Notes under the pieces: model-generated | What the model saw: the letters and a program-made list of their open reading frames with translations, nothing else | The model's database searches: none | Told to the model about the DNA's origin: nothing | Part shown: piece by piece, positions 10,180 through 23,226 of the stretch | Layout: every line of letters starts with the position of its first letter | How positions within the stretch are numbered: the first letter of the stretch is position 1 | Made by a program: the position numbers and the translations under genes | Assembly: GCA_036426205.1 (NCBI GenBank) | Contig: CM071568.1 | Location: forward strand, 37,146,980 to 37,210,979 | DNA from: Ascaphus truei | Lineage: Eukaryota; Chordata; Amphibia; Anura; Ascaphidae | Reading direction: 5' to 3' | DNA: 64,000 nt

Positions 10180-11130
10180 GACCGTGCTCTCACACCACAT
10201 GCAGTCCGTTTGTAATGTACCTATCTCCACACATCCCCACAACAGATATACTGCTGTTGAATGTGGGGATTCCTGACACCTGATGACAAGCCCAATGTAG
10301 AAGCTACTAATCACACAAATCCTCAAGCATAAAAAGGATAATACTGCCAAAACTCGGTGCACACCTCCTATTTTTCCTCAATAGAGTGGATTCCCTGCTC
10401 TATTGAGGAAAAATAAGAGAAGTGTTCACAAGGTTGGCAGTATTTCCTTTTATGCTTGTAACAGGGATATCTCTGTTTAAATAAGCAGCCTCGAGCTCTG
10501 AGAATCCAGCAGAGAGTAATTGCTGCCAATCAATTAGCAGTCTCCACCTGACTAATGAGAGCTCTGTAAAAAGCCTCATGTGAGACATAGCAGAGAGATT
10601 CCTTAGCTCACATTGGGCTGAAGAAGGAGAGCAGAAAAGCCTACACACAGACATGGTCTTGAGCACAAAGGCTGTGCTGAGATCAGACACCAAGACATCC
10701 AGAGACCTATATTTTGGACACAGAGGACCAGGAACATGTCAGAGATGACATGGAGGGCCACTGCTTAAGGTACTTCTGAGACTTTGAGGTAATCGGCTGG
10801 TAATGTGAATATCCCTCCAGTCCTGCAGATGGGTCTGGGGAAGTAAGTTAGCCTTTACAAAGGGATAGGGGTTGTTATTTTGTTGTTTTTTTATGTTTTG
10901 CCTGGATAAAGGAACAGGCTCAATAAAGCAAGATATAATTTCACCCAAATGTGTATCCATTATAATACCTCTGCACACGTCTCTTACAAGCTGAGGATTT
11001 GTGTGATTACCAGCTTCTACATTGGGCTGTCATTAGGTGTCAGGCACCCCCACATTCAACAGCAGTGTATCCCGGTGTGGTGTAGGGGGGAGATAATGTA
11101 CATCGGACACTGCATGTGTGATGAGAGTGT
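10180..11130. repeat. Nested inverted repeats inside the duplicated unit
   Basis: The arm at about 10180..10332 is the inverse of about 10985..11125; TTGAATGTGGGGATTCCTGA on the left answers TCAGGCACCCCCACATTCAA on the right. Inside this pair lies a second hairpin with arms at about 10326..10382 and 10395..10457, centred on GAGTGGATTCCCTGCTC. The same arrangement is present in copy B at about 17360..18340. Confidence 0.8.
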
Positions 11131-12052
11131 GCAACGTATTGCTGTGTGACTCTGGACTCCCCCTTCCCCTCCCACTCTCCCCCTATTCGGGATTGCCAAA
11201 GCAGCGCCAGATCGACTTAGTGTGATGATGTGTGCAGACAGACGCATGATCAGCTGTGGGAGTACATCTCACTCTGAGGGGACCCTAGCTTTCTGGATTC
11301 CAGCTTATGAGTGTGCAGACGGATCGTCAGAACAGCTGTGGACTTCCTATCTGCCCCCTCCTCCTGGGTACTACTATATGTGTTGTTTAAAACATTACCA
11401 TCTTGGATCAGCGTGTGTACAGGTGGAGGCTTAGCTGACAGATTTCCGCACCATTGCTCACCTGTGTTAGGGGAGTAACACCATAAGCTCAATCCAATTC
11501 ATCTGGATTTAAGAAAGACTTTATACTCCTCATAACCTGTCTACATACTCCTTGGATACACAGGATATCAATGAACTTTATTCCTTCAGGCTATTCTCAT
11601 ATACACATGTGATTTATTCACAAATAATCCTCCTTCAGCACGGCCAATATTGGTTATATTGTTTGTTTTTTTATTTTATCATTGTTGTATCCTTGTCTCA
11701 TTGTTATCTCTAAGTGATATTCACTAGGGATATATTGTATTAATGTTTATTGCTTCCTATTTGATGTTGTTATATTTAGATATACAGTAGGGACATTGAT
11801 TTTCCATTTTTTTTATTAAACTGGTCCATATTAACATTTACTACAAGAGGTTGAGCTCTTTCTTTTTTTTCTACATTTATGGATTAGGTTTATCCACACA
11901 TTAGAGCAGCACCCTTTAGTATATGTTTCCCCCTTGATCACTACATGTTTATGTTTTATTAGTTGATTGGACACATATCACATTTTATTATTTATATATA
12001 TTTAATTAAGCGCTGGATTTTTTTTCTATACAGATAAACACATATATATATT

Positions 12053-12885
12053 CCACATTCACCAGTGGCAGCTGGCAAAAAGAGACAGCACACTAAGTAG
12101 TACCAAAACTGCATGTTTTAAACATAAGCACCACAGTCAACCAACGTTTCGGTCCTCAGAATGGGACCTTTCAGGTAATGCAGTGAAACAATGCCAAACA
12201 TAAAACATATACTGTATACCCATAATACCTGTGCACACCCATACCACCACCAATAGGGACAGACTCAGTGAATACACCAGCTGTGTTAGTTTAAAATCAC
12301 AGTGAAATACTTACTTCTGCTAATTCAGCACTCTCACTACCCCTCTCCTGTAGTTGGCAATTGGGATTGACGCAACCGTCCCGACAGCCCCCGCACGTCC
12401 GTTATTAAAGCAACCGGAAGCGCAACCAAAACATACTAAACATGCAGCCGCTTCTCATTCAGCTCGCTCACAATACCGATCGCGCATGGGCGAGCATCAG
12501 AATGTAAAACAAAAGCCGTCACTGTGAGTTGCTACTAGTCAAGGCATAATTATACAACTGGCAAAAAAGTGTTACACCAACCATACAAGGGGATGCAAAC
12601 CAAGGCAACTCTATTAAAACTAAAATAAATGAAAACAGGGTGCAATAGGTAAAGCATATACAGAACCCAACTAAGCCAGCAAGAAGTGAAGAGTTTAGAC
12701 GAGTAAAGGAAAACATACAAAAGTTGAAAAATAAAAAAACAGCACAGTTAACCATGGAAAACACAGAAAATAATATAATAATAATCAAAAACCGCTTCTG
12801 ATCAAGAATATTGTTTGGAAAAATATGACCAAAAAATGTCCAAAATCCTTTACAAAAAACAACCCAGCTTCAGATCTTCATTATT
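12053..12885 (+). mobile_element. Non-autonomous element with CCAACGTTTCGG core (copy A)
   Basis: It starts after TATATATATTCC and contains GCAGCTGGCAAAAAGAGACA, the core CCAACGTTTCGGTCCTC at about 12141, and a CpG-rich patch near 12370..12500. It ends at (AT)n near 12890. The core matches the shorter element at 6271..6482. No transposase frame is present. Confidence 0.6.
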
Positions 12886-12932
12886 CATACTGTATATATA
12901 TATATATATTATATATATATATATATATATAT

Positions 12933-13010
12933 GAAGTGCTGTGTGCTGGGTGATAATGGGGAAAGCGGGTTGCAGACCTGCAAGACATGCAGATGAGCAT
13001 ACAGTTGTAT
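12933..13010 (+). repeat. F1 repeat fragment (copy A)
   Basis: A partial copy of the family at 6016..6270 (GAAGTGCTGTGTGCTGGG, GTTGCAGACCTGC), flanked on both sides by (AT)n. Confidence 0.75.
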
Positions 13011-13146
13011 TTACATTTAAATATATATATATATATATATAATATTATATATATATAATTATATATATTATATATTCAGGTAATAAAGAACCATAGGCAC
13101 TCCGTCTGAATAGAAAAAATGGGTGCAATCCTGTACAAATAAATAG

Positions 13147-13317
13147 GCAATACGATACCGCACGTGGACGAATATCAGAGGCAGCACTCCAAATGAATAT
13201 CAAAATCCTGTATTATTCAACAAAACATCATATGATGTTTTGTTGAATAATACAGGATTTTTGAATTCATTTGGAGTGCTGCCTCGATATTCGTCACGTG
13301 CGGTATCGTATTGCCTA
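13147..13317. repeat. Hairpin with about 85-bp arms (copy A)
   Basis: The left arm from GGCAATACGATACCGCACGT and the right arm ending ACGTGCGGTATCGTATTGCC meet at ACATCATATGATGT near 13231. It is followed directly by (CA)n. Open frames across it are artefacts. The copy-B equivalent is 20399..20569. Confidence 0.9.
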
Positions 13318-13470
13318 TATATATACACACACACCACACACACACACACACACACACCACACACACACAACACCCACACACACACACACACACACAAACA
13401 CACACCACACACACACACACACCCACACACACAACACACACACAACACACCACACACACACACAACACTC
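13318..13470. repeat. (CA)n microsatellite with interruptions (copy A)
   Basis: CA repeats with scattered ACC and AAC interruptions. The corresponding tract in copy B (20575..20672) is shorter and purer. Confidence 0.9.
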
Positions 13471-13474
13471 GTAC

Positions 13475-15955
13475 TGCAACATACTTACATACATTTTCAC
13501 TGTTTACAGTATTTTTCTTTAAATTGGCCATTGTATGTTTTCTCATGTATTGATCCAGGATTAGTGCCTTCTATAGAAAGATTTCAGGATCAAGATGGAT
13601 TTAAATTCTAATTACTGTAAAACTATAAAATGTCCTGTGTGTTTTTCTATTGTCTTCAAGAAAATATTATTCACAGTTTATTATGGTTATATTTCAGTTT
13701 CAGTATTAAGGAAATGTTATCTACTTTTCGATAGAGCATTACAAATAATCTAGTCTAGTTTTCAATTCAGGAAGAAAAACAGCTACGGGCCATTACATTC
13801 TTGAAAAAAACATATCACTCCTCTATTTTCAGTGTATATTATATATTTGTAAAGGAAGGTGATTATTATAATTGATCATATATTTCCTTGTTACTTCTTG
13901 GAGCACAGTGAAGGCAGGAACTAACAATTTTAAGGTACTGTTCCAGTTAGCTATAAATAAAACGTTTTGCTAACAAATTAGCAATGCACTGTTTTTTTTA
14001 GAAATCGTAAATCAGTTTTTCTGCTGAATTGGGATGTGGAGAGCATAGTTATGTCAACTAAGTGTGTGTTTTATATTTGGGCTTACCTTTTCATGTCACG
14101 GACCAAAGCAGGAACATTTGGGGAGGTATTTCTGTGCATTGAGTAGAATGTGTTCTCCATTGCCTTAAACACCTTTACAATAACTTATTGCCTCTTATCA
14201 TCTATTCAACTGTGTGGGTGTTAATTAGTGATAATAGTTATCACCCATTAGTGGCAGATTATTGATAGCAGATTAAACTGATGTATGTACTGCCCTTTTT
14301 TGGACATTTACAATGTACCAATATAACTTATGGCTCATCAGTTAACACAGAAAGCATGTTCAGAGTATTATTTTCAAATAATGGGCATCTTCAAATCTAT
14401 TAGTGATTTATGGTGTAATGATGAGTGTAGGGTGGTAGGGAGAAGAAAGAGAGAAAAATAGTAAATGAAATAGAAGAGTTACAGTGTGGTAGGTGGTGTT
14501 AAGTCTAAAAATACACAAATGTATATAACAAGTCCAAAAGTAAAAGGTAGGAATGATACGTGAACTCCAAGTGTATAGGTGCAGCTTCTTGGTGGAGGGA
14601 ACCTCTGGATCATCTCAGCAAAGGATCTCTGTAATAAAACAAAAAGTGAAAATACAAGAGCACCAAAAAATAATGTCAGCGTTAATATCATTAAAGGTAA
14701 TGAAAATAATAAAAATGATGCACTCTGGACAATGCAGTGCGCCACTTGGCAGCCACACCTCTGAACTGCAAAGCATAAATAACCGCATTCCAGCTGTCTG
14801 TAGCTGAGCGCAGACGAGGCTCGGTCGGTGGCAGTAAGTCTTACTATATCTGTATTTAAAAAATATATAGTTAATATAAGTATGTATAGTTATTATATTG
14901 AATGATATTCTGATGCTGAGTAGATAATGTTATTCTAAAAAAACACATTACAGGATCACAGAATCGAGGTTCGCACATTGAAATGAAGATACTGTAGCAG
15001 AAAAGTAGTAGAGAAGAGGGATGTGCTATCAGATTCTCATTTGTCGGCTTTAAGGAATGCTCAATAGAATCTCACTGATTCTCTGTGGTTACTTTTTCTT
15101 TATCAGATTTTTGTGCTTATCATACTGTATACTCATTGTTTATTGTATCTTCCTCCACGTGAGTTTTAGTGGCATGTTAATACCGGAATAAAGTATTCAT
15201 GTGATTTCTCCCTACCAGTTCTATACCAGGAAGAAAGGTTTTTCAGAGACTGTCGCCTGAGTAGAAAGATCCAATTACGTAGTTTAGTAGCGGCCTTAGA
15301 TATTAAAAATAAATTTGAATGAATTGCAGCTATAAATACTGGCATCTTGGCATCAACTGCCTATGTTGTCTATAGCATTTCACTCTGTCAATCTCTGTTT
15401 TTTTTGTACTTCTTAAACGCTCTGCAGTATTGTTATTAGCTTCCATGGCAACTAAAAGTATCCTATTGATTTCAGGTTCTAGGCTTTACTGCGCTACTTA
15501 ATTTAATGTCCCAGCTCATATATCTCAGTGTGCCCCCTTTGTAACACAGCAGGAAGTTGGATAATTCATGTTTACAATTGTCAACTTCTATTCAAGTGAA
15601 CTACTCAAGTTAGTGTCTTCACTCGCTGCTGCCTGCTCATACTTGAACCATTTGAACACACATCTGGAATTTCTATTCCATTCATTCTGTATATGTCAGG
15701 AACTATTTCCTTCCATCTTTAAATGTCACCTAATTGACAACTCGCTTCATAGATTTGAGTACTTTCTACGCTGTTATTTTCAATACATTTTACCCTGCAC
15801 AGACACTACACCTGCTGTCCTGTACATCTCATGGGGGGGGGGGAAGGGGGAGGGGAATAACTCATGCATCATGTTTTTCCTACCTTTACTATCTATTCAG
15901 GCAATTGTCAGAACATTTCTTAGATAAAATACATTATTCTTATGTAACCCCTCCT
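13475..15955. other. Intron-like sequence (copy A)
   Basis: No exon was recognised. A probable non-autonomous repeat lies at about 14400..14830 (CATCTCAGCAAAGGATCTCT, then a CpG patch). A G-rich run is present near 15833. The equivalent stretch in copy B is 20673..23215. Confidence 0.5.
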
Positions 15956-15970
15956 TGCCCGGATAAAAGA

Positions 15971-16188
15971 GCTTGGGAGAAGAGTGGCTCAATGAGTAAA
16001 GACTGACTGGCACTGAGTTTGAAGCAGGGGAACCTTGTGACCTTGGGCAAATCACTTATATCTCTCTGTTCCTAGGCACCCAAAACATATATTGTAAGTT
16101 CCACAGGGCAGGGACTGTATCGCAAATGTGCTCTGTAAAACGCTACGTAACTACTAGCAGCGCTATAACAGAACAAACACCATTATTA
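15971..16188 (+). mobile_element. tRNA-derived SINE with L2-like tail (copy A)
   Basis: The head GAGTGGCTCAATGAGTAAAG resembles a pol III A box. It is followed by GTGACCTTGGGCAAATCAC, then an L2-like end (ATTGTAAGTTCCACAGGGCA, AGCAGCGCTATA, ATTATT). The expected B box (GGTTCRANTCC) between head and body is missing, so this copy could not be transcribed from its own promoter. Copy B lacks the same segment. Confidence 0.7.
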
Positions 16189-16237
16189 ACCGGAGTTGGT
16201 GTACAAATTAACACAATCATAAATAAAATGTTCATTT

Positions 16238-16354
16238 TTAATACTTTGTCGAGAATCCTTTGCAGGCAATGACTGCTTGAAGTCTGGAACGCATGGACAT
16301 CACCAAACGCTGGTTTTCCTCCTTTGTGATGCTTTGCCAGGCCTTTACTGCAGC
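16238..16354 (-). pseudogene. Tc1/mariner transposase, C-terminal fragment
   Basis: The minus strand reads AVKAWQSITKEENQRLVMSM and continues RSRLQAVIACKGFSTKY followed by TAA. That is the C-terminal end of a Tc1-like DDE transposase. About 38 codons are intact. The rest of the gene is lost where the inverted repeat at 16352 begins. This fragment lies between the two 6.7-kb copies and is not duplicated with them. Confidence 0.85.
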
Positions 16355-17147
16355 TAGTACAGAAAAAAGAAAAAGAAAACAGCGCAAAAAAACCTCATGG
16401 TGTAGTATTACAAATAAATTTTATAAAGTTAAATGGTGATTATTGCACGTACATCAATAAAAGCATAATTTAGCATGACATGTTAGGGACATGTTACCAC
16501 TCGCAGGAAACAGCTATGTGCAGGCTGGTGTGTATCTGGATCGTCCTCTGGTCCTCTGTATACAGCTCAGCAAAGGGTTGCACGTCTCTTAGATGGTCCT
16601 CCTTGTAAGGTATTCGCCAGTCTCCGTCAAACCGCTTAGTGAGAAGTTTGTGCACACACATTGTGGTTTTATTTCACTGCATAATTTGTGTTGATGACCT
16701 GTGGGACTCCCATTTCGCTGAACATTGTAAGCAGAGAGACGCGAGCATAGACGGGCGCCGTCTGATGACGTCAGACGCTACTGTGGTCAATCCGGAACTG
16801 CCTGTGTCGGAGCTGACGGCTGCTGCAGGGAGATCCCTGAAAGAGGCACAAACTTCTCACTAAGCGGTTTGACGGAGACTGGCGAATACCTTACAAGGAG
16901 GACCATCTAAGAGACGTGCAACCCTTTGCTGAGCTGTATACAGAGGACCAGAGGACGATCCAGATACACACCAGCCTGCACATAGCTGTTTCCTGCAAGT
17001 GGTAACATGTCCCTAACATGTCATGCTAAATTATGCTTTTATTGATGTACGTGCAATAATCACCATTTAACTTTATAAAATTTATGTGTAATACTACACC
17101 CATGGGTTTTTTTTGCGCTGTTTTCTTTTTCTTTTTTCTGTACTAGC
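16352..17147. repeat. Inverted repeat with 301-bp arms
   Basis: The left arm 16352..16652 (AGCTAGTACAG to AGAAGTTTGTGC) is the reverse complement of 16847..17147, with a 194-bp spacer. The right arm belongs to copy B. The corresponding part of copy A (about 9670..9970) has no left arm. The arms agree closely with each other, including bases that copy A lacks. Confidence 0.9.
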
Positions 17148-17278
17148 TGGATAGCTGAGCCATCCCCTAAGAGCAGCAGCACAAAACCTCCCTATACTAA
17201 GGTTATATTTGTCTTGATCACAATACCACTTAATCCTTATTTACCACAAATGAGTGCAATATCTGTTTGTTTCACATG

Positions 17279-17354
17279 GTGTTCTAAGATTACCTTTGAG
17301 TATGGCCACCTTCAGATCTGAAGGTGGCTATACTCAAAGGTAATCTTAGAGCAC
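17279..17354. repeat. Near-perfect 76-bp palindrome (copy B)
   Basis: Copy-B equivalent of 10096..10171, centred on AGATCT. Confidence 0.9.
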
Positions 17355-19289
17355 CGAAAGAGAGACAGTGCTCTCACCACACATGCAGTCCGTTGTACTG
17401 TACACTATCTCCACACTATCCCCACAACAGAATATACTGCTGTTGAATGTGGGGATTCCTGACACCTGATGACAAGCCCAATGTAGAAGCTACTAATCAC
17501 ACAAATCCTCAAGCATAAAAAGGATAATACTGCCAAACTCGGTGCACACCTCCTATTTTTCCTCAATAGAGTGGATTCCCTGCTCTATTGAGGAAAAATA
17601 AGAGAAGTGTTCACCAAGGTTGGCAGTATTATCCTTTTTATGCGTGTAACAGGGACTTATCTCTGTTTAAATAAAGCAGCCTCTGAGCTCTGAGAATCCA
17701 GCAGAGAGTTAATTGCTGCCAATCAATTAGCCAGTCTCCACCTGGACTAATGAGAGCTCTGTAAAAAGCCTCATGTGAGACATAGCAGAGAGATTCCTTA
17801 GCTCACATTTGGGCTGAAGAAGGAGAGCAGAAAAGCCTACACACAGACATGGTCTTGAGCACAAAGGCTGTGCTGAGATCAAGACACCAAGACATCCAGA
17901 GACCTATATTTCCTGGACACAGAGGACCCAGGAACATGTCAGAGACTGACATGGAGGGCCACCTGCTTAAGGTACTTCCTGAGACTTTGAGGTAATAGGC
18001 TGGTAATGTGAATATCCCTCCAGTCCTGCAGATAGGGTCTGGGGAAGTAAGTTAGCCTTTACAAAGGGATAGGGGTTTGTTATTTTGTTGTTTTTTTATG
18101 TTTTGCCTGGATAAAGGAACAGGCTCAATAAAGCCAAGATATAATTTCACCCAAATGTGTATCCATTATATATACCTCTGCACACGTCTCTTACAATGCT
18201 TGAGGATTTGTGTGATTACCAGCTTCTACATTGGGCTTGTCATTAGGTGTCAGGCACCCCCACATTCAACAGCAGTGTATCCCGGTGTGGTGATAGTGGG
18301 GAGATAATGTACATCGGACTGCATGTGTGATGAGAGTGTGCAACGTATTGCTGTGTGACTCTGGACTCCCCCCTTCCCCTCCCACTCTCCCCCTATTCGG
18401 GATTGCCAAAGCAGCGCCAGATCTGACTTAGTGTGATGAGTGTGCAGACAGACCGCATGATCAGCTGTGGGAGTACATCTCACTCCTGAGGGGACCCTAG
18501 CTTTCTGGATTCCAGCTTATTGAGTGTGCAGACGGATCGTCAGAACAGCTGTGGACTTCCTATCTGCCCCCCTCCTCCTGGGGTACTACTATATGTGATT
18601 GTTTAAAACATTACCATCTTGGATCAGCGTGTGTTACAGGTGGAGGCTTAGCTGACAGATTTCAGCACCATTGCTCACATTGTGTTAGGGGAGTAACACC
18701 CATAAGCTCATATCCCAATTCATCTGGATTTAAAGGACTTTATATCTCCTACCTAACCTGTCTACATACTCCTTGGATACACAGGATATCAATGAACTTT
18801 ATTCCTTCAGGCTATTCTCATATACACATGTGATTTATTCACAAATATATCCTCCTTTCAGCACGGCCAATATTGGTTATATTGTTTTTATTTTTTTATA
18901 TCATTGTTGTATTCCTTGTCTCATTGTTATCTCTAATGTGATATTCACATAGGGATATATTGTATTATATGTTTATTGCTTCCTATTTGATGTTGTTATA
19001 TTTTAGATATACAGTAGGGACATTGATTTTCCCTATTTTTTTTATTAAACTGGTCCATATTAACATTTACTACAAGAGGTTTGAGCTCTTTTTCCTTTTT
19101 TTTCTCACATTTATGGATTAGGTTTATCCACATTAGAGCAGCATCCCTCTTTAGTATATGTTTCCCCCTTGATCACTACATGTTTATGTTTTATTAGTTG
19201 ATTGGACACTATATCACATTTTATTATTTATATATATTTAATTAAGCGCTGGATTTTCTTTTTCTATACAGATAAACACATATATATAT

Positions 19290-20140
19290 TCCACATTCAC
19301 CAGATTGGCAGCTGGCAAAAAGAGACAGCACACTAAGTAGTACCAAAACTTGCATGTTTTAAAACATAAGCACCACAGTCAACCAACGTTTCGGTCCTCA
19401 GAATGGGACCTTTCCCAGGTAATGCAGTGAAACAATGCCAAACATAAAACATATACTGTATACCCATAATACCTGTGCACACCCATACTCACCACCAATA
19501 GGGACAGACTCAGTGAATACACCAGCTGTGTTAGTTTAAAATCACAGTGAACACTACTTCTGCTAATTCAGCACTCTCCACTCCCCTCTCCTGCTAGTTG
19601 GCCAATTGGGATTGACGCAACCCGTCCCGACAGCCCCCGCACGTCCGTTATTAAAGCAACCGGAAGCGCAACCAAAACATACTAAACATGCAGCCAGCTT
19701 CTCATTCAGCTCGCTCACAATACCGATCGCGCATGCGCGAGCATCAGAATGTAAACAAAAAGCCGTCACTGTGAGTTGCTACTAGTCAAGGCATAATTAT
19801 ACAACTGGCAAAAAATGTGTACACCAACCATACAAAGGGGATGCAAACCAAGGCAACCTCTATTAAAACTAAAATAAATGAAAACAGGGTGCATAGGTAA
19901 AGCATATACAGAACCCAACTAAGCCAGCAAGAAAGTGAAGAGTTTAGACGAGTAAAGGAAACACATACAAAAGTTGAAAAATAAAAAAACATGCACAGTT
20001 AACCATGGAAAACACAGAAAATAATATAATAATAATCAAAAACCGCTCTGATCAAGAAAATATTGTTTGGAAAAATATGACCAAAAAATGTCCAAAATCC
20101 TTTACAAAAAACAACCCAGCTTCAGATCTTCATTATTCAT
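19290..20140 (+). mobile_element. Non-autonomous element with CCAACGTTTCGG core (copy B)
   Basis: Copy-B equivalent of 12053..12885, with its core at about 19383 and a GATCGCGCATGCGCGAGC CpG patch near 19725. Confidence 0.6.
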
Positions 20141-20186
20141 ACTGTATATATATATATATATTATATATATATATATATATATATGA

Positions 20187-20262
20187 AGTGCTGTGTGCTG
20201 GGGTGATAATGGGGAAAGGCGGGTTGCAGACCTGCAAGACATGCAGATGAGCTAACAGTTGT
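20187..20262 (+). repeat. F1 repeat fragment (copy B)
   Basis: Partial F1 copy between (AT)n tracts, as in copy A. Confidence 0.75.
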
Positions 20263-20398
20263 ATTTACATTTAAATATATATATATATATATATAATATT
20301 ATATATATAATTATATATATTATATATCAGGTAATAAAGAACCATAGGCACTCCGTCTGAATAGAAAAAATGGGTGCAAATCCTGTACAAATAAATAG

Positions 20399-20569
20399 GC
20401 AATACGATACCGCACGTGGACGAATATCAGAGGCAGCACTCCAAATGAATATCAAAAATCCTGTATTATTCAACAAAACATCATATGATGTTTTGTTGAA
20501 TAATACAGGATTTTGATATTCATTTGGAGTGCTGCCTCGATATTCGTCACGTGCGGTATCGTATTGCCT
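20399..20569. repeat. Hairpin with about 85-bp arms (copy B)
   Basis: Arms run from GGCAATACGATACCGCACGT to its complement and meet at ACATCATATGATGT. The arms match nearly perfectly. (CA)n follows at 20575..20672. Confidence 0.9.
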
Positions 20570-20574
20570 AATAT

Positions 20575-20618
<44 letters not shown>

Positions 20619-20630
20619 ACACACACACAA

Positions 20631-20678
<48 letters not shown>

Positions 20679-23226
20679 TACTGCAACATACTTACATACA
20701 TTTTCACTGTTTACAGTATTTTTCTTTAAATTGGCCATTGTATGTTTTCTCATGTATTGATCCAGGATTAGTGCCTTCTATAGAAAGATTTCAGGATCAA
20801 GATGGATTTAAATTCTAATTACTGTAAAAGCTATAAAAATGTCCTGTGTGTTTTTCTATTGTCTTTCAAGAAAAAATATTATTCACAGTTTATTATGGTT
20901 ATATTTCAGTTTCAGTATTAAGGAAATGTTATCTACATTTTCTATAGAGCATTACAAATAATCTAGTCTAGTTTTCAATTCAGGAAGAAAAACAGCTACG
21001 GGCCATTACATTCTTGAAAAAAACATATCACTCCTCTATTTTCAGTGTATATTATATATTGTAAAGGGAAGGTGATTATTATAATTGATCATATATTTCC
21101 TTGTTACTTCTTGGAGCACAGTGAAGGCAGGAACTAACAATTTTAAGGTACAGTTCCAGTTAGCTTTATAAATAAAACGTTTTGCTAACAAATTAGCAAT
21201 GCACTGTTTTTTAGAATATCGTAAATCAGTTTTTCTGCTGAATTGGGATGCTGGAGAGCATAGTTCATGTCAACTAAGTGTGTGTTCTTATATTTGGGCT
21301 TACCTTCTTCATGTCACAGGACCAAAGCAGGAACATTTGGGGAGGTATTTCTGTGCATTGAGTAGAATGTGTTCTCCATTGCCATTAAACACCTTTTACA
21401 ATAACTATTATTGCCTCTTATCATCTATTCAACTGTGTGGGTGTTAATTAGTGATAATAGTTATCACCCATTAGTGGCAGATTATTTGATAGCAGATTAA
21501 ACTGATGTACTGTACTGCCCTTTTTTGGACATTTACAATGTACCAATATAACTTATGGCTCATCAGTTAACACAGAAAGCATGTTCAGAGTACTTATTTT
21601 CTTCAAATAATGGGCATCTTCAAATCTATTAGTGATTTATGGTGTAATGATTGAGGGTGGTAGGGAGAAAGAAAGAGAGAAAAATAGTAAATGAAAATAT
21701 GAAGAGTGCTACAGTGTGGTAGGTGGTAAGTCTAAAAATACACAAATGTATATAACAAGTCCAAAAGTAAAAGGTAGGAATGATACGTGACTCCAAGTGT
21801 ATAGGTGCAGCTTCTTGGTGGAGGGAACCTCTGGATCATCTCAGCAAAGGATCTCTGTAATAAAAACAAAAAGTGAAAATACAAAGAGCACCATAAAAAT
21901 AATGTCAGCTTTAATATCATTAAAGGTAATGAAAATAATAAAAAATGATGCACTCTGGACAATGCAGTGCGCCACTTGGCAGCCACACCTACTGAACTGC
22001 AATAGCATAAATAACCGCATTCCAGCTGTCTGTAGCTGAGCCGCAGACGAGGCTCGGTCGGTGGCAGTAAGTCTTACTATATCTGTATTTAAAAAATATA
22101 TATAGTTAATATAAGTATGTATAGTTATATATGAAATGATATTCTGATGCTGAGAGATAATGTTATTCTAAAAAAACACATTACAGGATCACAGAATCGA
22201 GGTTCGCACATTGAAATGAAGATACTGTAGCAGAAATAGTAGTAGAGAAGAGGGATGTGCTATCAGATTCTCATTTGTTCGGCTTAAGGAATGCTCAATA
22301 GAATCTCACGGATTCTCTGTGGTTACTTTTTCTTTATCAGATTTTTGTGCTTATCATACTGTATACTCATTGTTTATTGTATCTTCCTCCCACGTGAGTT
22401 TTAGTGGCATTGTAATACCGGAATAAAGTATTCATGTGATTTCTCCCTACCATGTTCTATACCAGGAAGAAAGGTTTTTCAGAGACTGTCGCCTGAGTAG
22501 AAAGATCCAAATTACAGTAGTTTAGTAGCGGCCTGTAAGATATTAAAAATAAATTTTGAATGAATTGCAGCTATAAATACTGGCATCTTGGCATCAACTG
22601 CCTATGTTGTCTATAGCATTTCACTCTGTCAATCTCTGTTTTTTTTGTACTTCTTAAACGCTCTGCAGTATTGTTATTAGCTTCCATGGCAACTAAAAGT
22701 ATCCTATTGATTTCAAGGTTCTAGGCTTTACTGCGCTACCTTAAATTTAATGTCCCAGCTCATATATCTCAGTGTGCCCCCTTTGTAACACAGCAGGAAG
22801 TTGGATAATTCATGTTTAACAAATTGTCAACTTCTATTCAAGTGAACTACTCAAGTTAGTGTCTTCAATGCTGCTGCCTGCTCATACTTGAACCATTTTG
22901 AACACACATCTGGAATTTCTATTCCATTCATTCTGTATATGTCAGGAACTATTTCCTTCCATCTTTAAATGTCACCTAATTGACAACTCGCTTCAATAGA
23001 TTTGAGTACTTTCTACGCTGTTATTTTCAAATACATTTTACCCTCTGCACCAGACACTACACCTGCTGTCTCTGTACATCTCATGGGGGGGGGGGAAGGG
23101 GGGAGGGGAATAACTCATGCATCCATGTTTTTCCTACCTTTACTATCTATTCAGGCAATTGTCAGAACATTTCTTAGATAAATTAACATTATTCTTATGT
23201 AACCCCTCCTTGCCCGGATCAAAAGA

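Larger units (their letters stand above)
9491..16203. repeat. Direct duplication, copy A (about 6.7 kb)
   Basis: It matches 16661..23458 collinearly throughout, from TTGTGGTTTTATTTCACTGC to GGAGTTGGTGTA. Copy A is about 85 bp shorter. The differences I compared by eye are mostly single bases missing from copy A, inside and outside homopolymers, with few substitutions. The unit contains nested inverted repeats, an AACGTTTCGG element, microsatellites, about 2.5 kb of ordinary sequence and a SINE. Confidence 0.9.

Noticed and set aside
13200..13611. His/Thr-rich and Cys/Val-rich open frames, repeated at 20327..20818
   Set aside because: Microsatellite and hairpin translation, present in both duplicate copies with different indels.
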